Shown: one piece after another, positions 57,676 through 64,000 of the stretch
Position numbering within the stretch: the first letter of the stretch is position 1
Layout of the letters: each line of letters starts with the position of its first letter
Source: Poa pratensis
Lineage: Eukaryota > Streptophyta > Magnoliopsida > Poales > Poaceae
Length of the DNA: 64,000 nt
Assembly (NCBI GenBank): GCA_947311845.1
Contig: CAMZMU010000071.1
Span: 17,416,578 to 17,480,577 of the forward strand
Reading direction: 5' to 3'
Made by a program: the position numbers and the translations under genes
The notes under the pieces: generated by a model
What the model was told of the DNA's origin: nothing
The model's input: the letters and a program-made list of their open reading frames with translations, nothing else
The model's database searches: none

Positions 57676-58162
57676 AAATCTCCCATTTCTATATATATTA
57701 GTGGTACTATTAGAGACTGCCCAAGCCTCTCAAATGGCAAAACTGATAACATAGTAACGGTGGAGATAATGGAATCGGAATGGCACACTAACGAGTAGTG
57801 GCCTTTCTGAGGATTCGATCGTTTAAATGGCAATTCTGAGCATAGAGCCAGTCATAGTGGCAAGAATGATAAAAACCCTTTATTTTACGATTGTGCGAGC
57901 AAGTTAGCCGGGCTATAGATAGTGATCAAACAGCCTCCACAATTTTAGTTGTAATCGCATGCGCGTAGTCAGCCAGACAACGGGTTAAATTTGTTATGAA
58001 TGCGGTGGTATTTCTGTAGTTAGTAAAAAAAAAAGGTTATGTGGGGTGGTATTTTTGTAGCTAGTCGAAAGTGTGACACACCACGGATTCGAAAGATACA
58101 CGCGTACGTGTACGCTATTAGATCGACTGAAGAAAAAATTGACCGGCCCGGAAGACTTCATT

Positions 58163-59375
58163 CTAGAGCGCGGCCACGGCCGGGAAATCGTCGTACTCGT
58201 CGATATCGGCGGCGGCAGCCGCCTCTCGCAGCGCCCGAGCGACGGCCCTCACCGTCGCCGGGCTCGTCCTGCAGCACCCTCCCACCAGCGACGCGCCCGC
58301 CTGCCTCCACTTCACCACGCACGACACGAAGTCCGTCGCCGACGCGCCACCACCACCGGCCGAGTCCTGCAATGCCGTGTTGCCAGATCGAGCACTCACC
58401 ACCCACTCTTTCGTCTCGGCCACGTACGTCTCCCCTGTATTCGGGTACACCACCACCGGTTTGCTCGTCACCTTTCTGATGGAGAGGACCAGGCTGTCGA
58501 TAAGCCTGGGAGCGGTGCAGTTCACCCCGACGGCGGCGACCCTCCTGCAGTAGTCGGCGACGGCGGCGCACTCGGTGATGGGTTCCCCGCTCGCCGCGTG
58601 GGATCCGTCCTTGCAGGTGAAGGAGAGCCAGGCGGGGATCCTTACGTCGTTCTCTTCCAGGAGCTCACAGTAGGCCTGCGCTTCCAGCTTGTTCGGGATG
58701 GTCTCGAAGGCGATGAGGTCCGGCCCTGCGTCTGCCAACACCTGGAGCCGCCTCCTGTGGAAGTTCTTGAGCGATTCCTTGGTGACCGATCTGCCGTAGT
58801 CCCCGCTACGTACACACAGAAACATCGATTAAGCAAAGCAGATCATGTAGTACCGAAGAAGAGATGAACAATCTCTCGCTGATGGGTTGTACTCCCTCCG
58901 TTTCAAATTAGATGACTTTCATTTGTCCACATGCGGATGTATCTAGACATGTTATAAGTATAGATGCATCCGCATGTAGAGAAATGGAAATCATCTAATT
59001 TACGGAGGGAGTAGTATTTTTGTACGTGTACTCGGAGCCATCGGCGAGGTACCTCCGGTAGCTCCCGACGGAGGCCGCCACGAGCACTGGCCGGCGCCGC
59101 TCTGCGGAGCCGTCGTCGTTGTTCTCGCGCCCGGCGTACGGGCCTTTTGACTGGCCCTCGAGGAAGATGGCGCGCGCCTCCTGCGCGATCTGGACGCTCC
59201 GCCGCAGCAGCGCCTCGCTCTGCTCCCTCGACAGGCCGCGAGACAGGAACCCCTGCAGGGTCGCCTGCCATGCCATGCCACAATCACGCACAAGGTTACG
59301 GTCGCCGTAAAACAAATTGGCGCTCCAAAGCTTGAGCATGTCGCCGCTACTCACCTGGGACGACGCCGTGGTTAT
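58163..59375 (-). pseudogene. HMT: Homocysteine S-methyltransferase gene interrupted in exon 1
   Basis: Plant HMTs transfer a methyl group from S-methylmethionine (or S-adenosylmethionine) to homocysteine, giving methionine. Visible exons on the minus strand: the last 21 bp of exon 1 (59375-59355, ITTASSQ), exon 2 (59264-59026, ATLQGFLSRGLSREQSEALL to DGSEY) and exon 3 (58805-58163). Phases agree (EYT-GDYG). The zinc ligands are intact: Cys in VGVNCTAP near 58525 and the Cys-Cys pair in LVGGCCRTSP near 58270. FETIPNKLEAQAY is also conserved. Exon 1 is cut by a copia insertion at 59376, and its remainder, with the start codon, is not in the window. The visible part has no stop or frameshift, which suggests a recent break; an allele without the insertion could be functional. 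Confidence 0.88.
58892..59011. mobile_element. Stowaway MITE in HMT intron 2
   Basis: A 120-bp hairpin runs from CTCCCTCCGTTTCAAATTAG to its inverse ending CTAATTTACGGAGGGAG, with TA on both sides (58890-58891, 59012-59013). It lies between HMT exons 2 and 3, 15 bp from the exon 2 donor. Confidence 0.93.
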
Positions 59376-59818
59376 TGTTAGAGTATATGTATGGTTAGGA
59401 TTGATTAGGGTTAGATCATCTTGTACTCCAAGTTTCCTACCCACTTGTACTCCTATATAAACCCCCACCAGGGTCCAGATCAATACAACAGAAATTAGGG
59501 ATTACACAATTTACACATGGTATCAGAGCGGCTTGTCTCACAACGCCGATTTTAGGTTTCTCCACCACTTCCGCAATGCGCTGCCCTCGGGGAGATTAAC
59601 CTCTTCTCCTCGGGGGCACGTCACCCGATCGAAATCAAAGATTAGATCGGTTCCTTAGATTATATTAGATCAATTTCGAAATTTCCAATCATGTAGATTA
59701 GATCCAATTTAGCCACAAATAAATTCGGTGATCTTTGATCTGCACGACCCTCAAATCCGGTGAAAACCAGTGCAGAAATCTCTCCGACGCCAACTCGCGA
59801 ATCTGCCCGGCGACCATG
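59376..59818 (+). mobile_element. Copia element A: left LTR, PBS and leader (interrupted)
   Basis: An LTR (59376 to about 59517) begins TGTTAGAGTATATG and contains a TATA-like CCTATATAAACCCC. It is followed directly by the Met-tRNA PBS TGGTATCAGAGC at 59518, then about 300 bp of leader. The element stops at 59818, where a second copia element in opposite orientation is inserted. The expected 5-bp host duplicate to the left is GTTAT (59371-59375); its partner is beyond the window. Confidence 0.85.
59518..59531 (+). promoter_or_regulatory. tRNA primer-binding site of copia A
   Basis: TGGTATCAGAGCGG, complementary to initiator Met-tRNA, directly follows the LTR. Confidence 0.85.
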
Positions 59819-59986
59819 TGTGATAATGTGAGAGAGAGGTAGGGTTTGGGGGAATACCACACACGGCGCATAGCACGCGGGGCTCCGGTTTATATAATGT
59901 GCAAAGCACTTAGGGTTACATCAAGATACAATCACAGCCGTCCATCATAGCTAGCTAATCTAGGGTTAGGAAAACTAATTCTAATA
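59819..59986 (-). repeat. 3' LTR of copia B (about 168 bp)
   Basis: On the minus strand it begins TATTAGAATTAG (canonical TG start mutated to TA) and ends CACATTATCACA. It contains a TATA-like ATTATATAAACCGG near 59895. Confidence 0.82.
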
Positions 59987-61170
59987 CCCCCCCCCCCCCC
60001 CGTCGCAGCGGGAGGTTTACAGACACAAAGACTGGAGCGAAACTCTAAAAATAAAGGAGAAGCTAGACCCTTAGTCATAATGTCAGCAAACTGATGGCTT
60101 GATGGAACATGAAGAACACGAACTTCACCAAGTGAGACCTTCTCCCGGATGAAGTGGATGTCGATCTCTATATGCTTGGTTCCTCGGTGCTGTACCGGAT
60201 TAGAGGACATATACACAGCAGAAACATTGTCACAGTAGACAACGGTGGCGGAGGAGAGTGGTCGATGTAGCTCACCAAGTAGTTGCCGCAGCCAGCAACA
60301 CTCAGCGACAGCATGAGCAACAGCTCGATACTCCGCTTCGGCACTCGAACGAGAGACGGTAGTCTGTCGTTTTGAAGACCAGGAGATCAAGTTATCGCCG
60401 TAGTAGACACAATACCCGGACGTAGAGCGGCGAGAATCAGGACAGCCAGCCCAATCCACGTCGGAGTAGGCGGTGAGAGCCGACGATGAAGAGGAGCCAA
60501 GGTGAAGACCAAAATCCAACGTGCCTTTCACATAGCGGAGAATGCGCTTGATGAAGGTTAGATGAGACTCACGAGGATCATGCATATGCAAGCAGACCTG
60601 CTGAACAGCATACGCTAGATCAGGACGCGTCAAGGTCAAATACTGTAGGACACCGGCGAGGCTTCTGTACTCTGACGGGTTGTCAACCGGAGATCCAGCA
60701 GTCGCAGAAAGCTTGGCGCTGGTATCAATTGGAGTAGTGATGGAGTGGCACTCGGACATGCCGGCGCGCTGAAGAAGGTCGACGGCATACTGGCGCTGAG
60801 ACAAAAAGAGGCCAGCAGAGCTGCGCTGGACCGAGATCCCCAAGAAGAAGGACAGATCCCCAAGGTCTGTCATGGCGAACTCAGCATGGAGCAGCTGGGT
60901 GAGACGGTGCAACAGAGCCGGCGAGGAGGCGGTGATGATGATGTCGTCCACATAGAGCAGAACATAGGCAAGGTCTGTGCCGTCCCGCAGAACAAACAGA
61001 GAGGTGTCCGAGACTAAAGTGGAGAAGTGCAACTGCCGAAGGTATGACGCAAAGCGTTGATACCAAGCACGTGGAGCCTGCTTCAAGCCGTAGAGGGAGC
61101 GGTGAAGTCGACAAACATGATCTGGCTGAGCAGGATCAACAAAACCAGAGGGCTGCTGACAGTACACCAC
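59987..61170 (-). pseudogene. Copia B reverse transcriptase C-part and RNase H
   Basis: The frame from about 61170 starts with [16 protein letters not shown], continues with the RT active-site block YVLLYVDDIIITAS near 60950 and LSFFLGISVQ. The RNase H follows with AYSDVDWAGCPDSRRST near 60450, SSAEAEYRAVAHAVAEC near 60330 and HQFADIMTKGL near 60080. It remains open across the polypurine tract into the LTR. It is separated from the upstream pol frame by a frameshift near 61175. Confidence 0.88.
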
Positions 61171-62817
61171 TTCATCAATTTGCCATTCAGAAAAGCATTC
61201 TTCACATCAAGTTGCCGGATGGGCCAGCCAGAGGACACGGCAATACTGAGAACGAGACGGATCGTAGCTGGTTTTACCACAGGACTGAAGGTCTCATCGT
61301 AGTCAATGCCAGCCTATTGAGAGAAACCACGAACCACCCAACGGGCTTTGTAGCGAGCAAGAGAACCATCCGAGTGGAACTTGTGACGAAAGATCCACTT
61401 TCCAGAAACGATGTTTGCTCCAAGAGGACGAGGCACAAGTGACCAGGTGCCATTGTCAACAAGAGCACGAAACTCGTCAGTCATAGCAGCGAGCCAAAGA
61501 GGATCCTGAAGGGCCGTCTTGTACGTCTTGGGCACAGGGGAGACAGACGCGACGGTGGCCGTCAAGTTGAGACGTTCCCGGGCACCTTTGGCGATGCCAC
61601 TCTTGGCACGGGTGCGCATATGATGCGGACCAGGGGCCGGCCGTGGAACGGGCGCGTCGTCAGGTGACAAGGCGAGCGCGGGGGCATCAGCAAACGGGGG
61701 TACCCAGTCGGGGTTCGCGGCTGCAAACCGTGGCGAGGACGGTGACGACCGTGGCGGGGACGGTGCAGCAGGCGAGGACCGCGGCGAGGACGGTGCAGCA
61801 GGCGAGGACCGTGGCGAGGACCATGGCGTAGACGCGGGCGTCGCAGGAGACGCGGGTGAGGCAACAGCCGAGGGAGACCGTCGCACGGCAGGAGAGGCTG
61901 CCGCAGCGCGCCGAGGGGCGTCGGCAGAGAAAAACTCTGCAGCGGCAGAGGTCGCGGGGAAGGTCGACGTTGTCGGCGACACACGGGCAGCGGTGGCCGG
62001 TGTAGTGCCGCAGGTGAGGAAGTCGAGGTCGGTCGGTGACGCTGATCCGTTGATGTAGGCGAACGGAAACACATCCTCGTCGAACACCACATGACGAGAT
62101 ATGATGAGTCGACGTGTCACGGGATCATAACACCGAAACCCCTTGCGCGAGGAGGGGTAGCCGAGGAAGATGCACGCGGTTGATCGTTGGTGCAGCTTGT
62201 GAGGGGCCACGGCTGTCATGTTGGGGTAGCACAAACAGCCGAAGACCCGGAGATTGTCGTAGCAAGCACGTTTGCCGTGGAGCTTCTCGTACGGCGTGGC
62301 TGAGTCGATGGCCTTGCAGGGGCGACGGTTCAGCAAGAAGACAGCCGTGGAGAGCGCCTCGGCCCAGAACGGTGGAGCCATATGTGCCTGAAACATGAGA
62401 GTACGAACAGTGTCGTTGATGGTGCGAATAGCACGTTCGGCCTTGCCATTTTGTGGAGAAGTGTAGGGGCAAGACAAGCGAACACGAACACCATTAGTTA
62501 GATAGAAATTGTTCAGTTGGGTGTTAACAAACTCAGTGCCGTTATCAGTTTGAATAGCACGAATAGAGGTGCTGAATTGCGTGTGAACATAGGAGAAAAA
62601 GTGTAGAATCGTTTCGTTAACACATGACTTTTGGCGAATAGGAAAAGCCCAATAATAATGTGAAAAATCATCAACAATCACAAGATAATATTTGTAACCA
62701 GAATTACTTAACACAGGAGATGTCCACAAATCACAATGCACTAGCTCAAAAGGAGCACGAGAAACTGACACTGAACGAGCAAACGGCAATCAAACATGTT
62801 TGCCAAGTTGACATGCA
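61171..62817 (-). pseudogene. Copia B integrase and N-terminal RT
   Basis: The integrase core has the D-D-E order: HCDLWTSP near 62730, QTDNGTEF near 62550 and NGKAERAIRTIND near 62440. A Ser/Pro/Ala-rich linker with repeats such as SPAAPSSPRSSPAAPS (61720-61800) follows, then RT begins (SGKWIFRHKFHSDGSLARYK near 61390). An in-frame stop at 61314-61316 interrupts the frame after RWVVRGFSQ. A stop near 62790 (HV-stop-LPFARS) separates it from gag. Confidence 0.88.
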
Positions 62818-64000
62818 TGACAAAGACCGCGCTGAGTTTTATTACACGAGATGACTGAATTATTTCTAAGTGAAGCCATGGCGTCACGTCCAAGGTGACC
62901 TAACCGACGATGCCAAAGCTCCGAGGAGGCGACCGTCGACACCAACGCTGAGGGAGCGGATGCCGAGGGAGTGACGGTGTAGAGATCACCATCACTATTG
63001 CATCGAATGATCACGCTCTTGGTGAGAAGATCCTTCACAGAAAAACCAAAAGCGTCAAATTCAATGGAACAAGAGTTGTCACGTGTAAATTTTCGAACAG
63101 AAAGAAGGTTTCGAATTAGAGATGGAACTAAAAGTACATCCTTAAGGAGAAAAGACATGCCATTAGTGAAAATTTTATAATTCCCGGAACGGGAGATCGG
63201 CAAGGAGGTGCCATTACCGACAGTAACAAAGTGGGGTGTGGAAAGAGGAGTAGAGGCAAATATGTTACCATCATCCGATGTCATGTGCGAGGAGGCACCG
63301 GAGTCCATCACCCAACCACCGTTCTGGATTGCGAGGTTGTTCATGGCCGCGAGGAAGCCGGCCGTGTCCCAAGTTGGCGTGGACGGGGACTGCTGGACTG
63401 GGGCGGAGGTCGTGGTGTTGTAGGCCTGTTGGGGACGAGGACCGAGGACGCCACCGTAGGTGGCAGGGGCGTGAGGCGCGGCGGCAGTGGGCGCCTGGCT
63501 GGGGCTGAAGCAGAACCAGGGCCCCTGCGGTGTCGGGGCGAAGCGCGGGGTGTTGGAGTAGTTGCCACGGCGGTTGCCCTTGCCCTTGCCAGTGGAGGTC
63601 TTGCGGCCGGAGTTGGAGGACTCCCCGCGACACGCGGTGCCGGAGCAGGGAGCGGGAGAGGTGGTGGCAGCGAGGGCGGAGACCTGCACGTTCTTGGCGG
63701 GGTTGGCGATGCGCCTCTCTTCGAGCTGGAGCATGGAGCGCACGACGAGGAAGGTGGGGAATGGCTTGGCGAGGTTGATGGCGGTTGCAGCGCCGGAGAA
63801 GCGCTCGTCAAGGCCGCGGATGATGTTGAGGACGAGCGCGCGATCCTCGACCTTGCAGTCCACGTCATGAAGAGCGTCGGCGAGGCGCTTGTTCTGCTGG
63901 CAGTAGGCGGTGACGGAGAGGTTGCCCTGCAGCAGACCATGAAACTCACCGAGGAGGTAGATCGCGCGACTCTCCTTGTTGTCGTTGAAGATCGTGGCGA
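62790..64000 (-). pseudogene. Copia B gag and protease (continues off edge)
   Basis: The gag frame enters from the right edge (LLGEFHGLLQGNLSVTAYCQ near 63960-63900). It continues through LNIIRGLDERFSGAATAINL near 63800, a Pro/Ala-rich stretch, the protease motif GGWVMDSGASSHMTSDD near 63300, and the pre-integrase block LWHRRLGHLGRDAM near 62890. No CCHC knuckle was recognised in the visible part. The frame is open except for the stop near 62790. Confidence 0.88.

Larger units (their letters stand above)
52595..57878. mobile_element. DNA transposon with TIRs of about 165 bp, left arm split by a solo LTR
   Basis: Sequence from 52595 (GGGTTTTATCATTCTTACCA) to 52677 plus 56631-56713 is repeated in inverted orientation at 57718-57878 (outer end ...GATAAAAACCC). 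The arms share long blocks such as CAGAATTGCCATTT, GATCGAATCCTCAG and TCAGTTTTGCCATT. Without the LTR the element is about 1.3 kb. The spacer (56714-57717) has no transposase. Superfamily is uncertain: the long TIRs suggest Mutator-like, but no 9-bp duplication was found. Confidence 0.75.
59819..64000 (-). mobile_element. Copia element B, minus strand, continues off the right edge
   Basis: Reading right to left there are gag, protease, integrase, RT and RNase H, a polypurine tract (C run at 59987-60001) and a 3' LTR (59986-59819). The LTR sequence is different from that of copia A, so B is a separate family nested in A's leader, near A's expected gag start. The 5' LTR is beyond 64000. Confidence 0.9.

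Noticed and set aside
59376..64000. Copia with an inverted interior, as at 32.8-34.9 kb
   Set aside because: The LTR at 59819-59986 is unrelated in sequence to the one at 59376-59517 and is preceded (minus strand) by its own polypurine tract, so two nested elements are the simpler reading.

Overview
The window is plant nuclear DNA, almost certainly from a grass (Poaceae). The evidence is long split genes with GT-AG introns, plant-specific F-box/FBD/LRR sequence, Stowaway MITEs, a Cassandra-type LTR carrying 5S rRNA-like sequence, a Helitron, copia elements primed by initiator-Met tRNA, and LINEs with the plant ORF1/ORF2 layout. No bacterial operon, CRISPR or phage structure was found. The species cannot be named from the sequence.

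Layout. (1) 1-26 kb: a LINE reverse-transcriptase remnant (minus strand), then a 43-exon plus-strand gene for a MON2 homolog, a Sec7/BIG-related Golgi/endosome trafficking scaffold. Its first exon lies upstream of the window and its stop is at 25,931-25,933. Its introns hold a hAT MITE, a Mutator-type MITE, a tRNA-derived SINE, a 184-bp tandem duplication, a 5.7-kb sense-oriented LINE, a 41-bp micro-LINE and a Stowaway MITE. Two exons appear to lack one base each. (2) 26-32 kb: a patchwork of direct duplications involving a long-TIR Mutator-like element, the 5' end of an F-box gene, a copy of one mtSSB exon and a Cassandra solo LTR, followed by an apparently intact mitochondrial single-stranded DNA-binding protein gene (30,264-31,781). 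(3) 32.7-37.7 kb: a LINE split by a small copia element whose 5' half is inverted between its own LTRs. (4) 38-49.3 kb: a minus-strand F-box/FBD/LRR pseudogene split by a truncated LINE and by an 8.5-kb copia element (423-bp LTRs, TSD CATTG), which itself contains a 1.68-kb Helitron. (5) 50.7-52.2 kb: an SRP54 pseudogene that lacks the GTPase domain. (6) 52.6-57.9 kb: a DNA transposon with TIRs of about 165 bp, one arm holding a 3.95-kb solo LTR. (7) 58.1-64 kb: a minus-strand homocysteine S-methyltransferase gene broken in exon 1 by a copia element, into which a second, opposite-facing copia element has inserted and runs off the window.

The host genes (MON2, mtSSB, F-box, SRP54-like, HMT) have no shared pathway. 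What links the window is transposon nesting. Several insertions can be proven exactly from target-site duplications, and two from an 'empty site' preserved in a neighbouring duplicate. No new defence or metabolic system was found; the most unusual objects are the rearranged copia element, the frame-restoring duplication in a LINE, and the duplication patchwork beside mtSSB. Family names rest on recalled motifs, not on searches.
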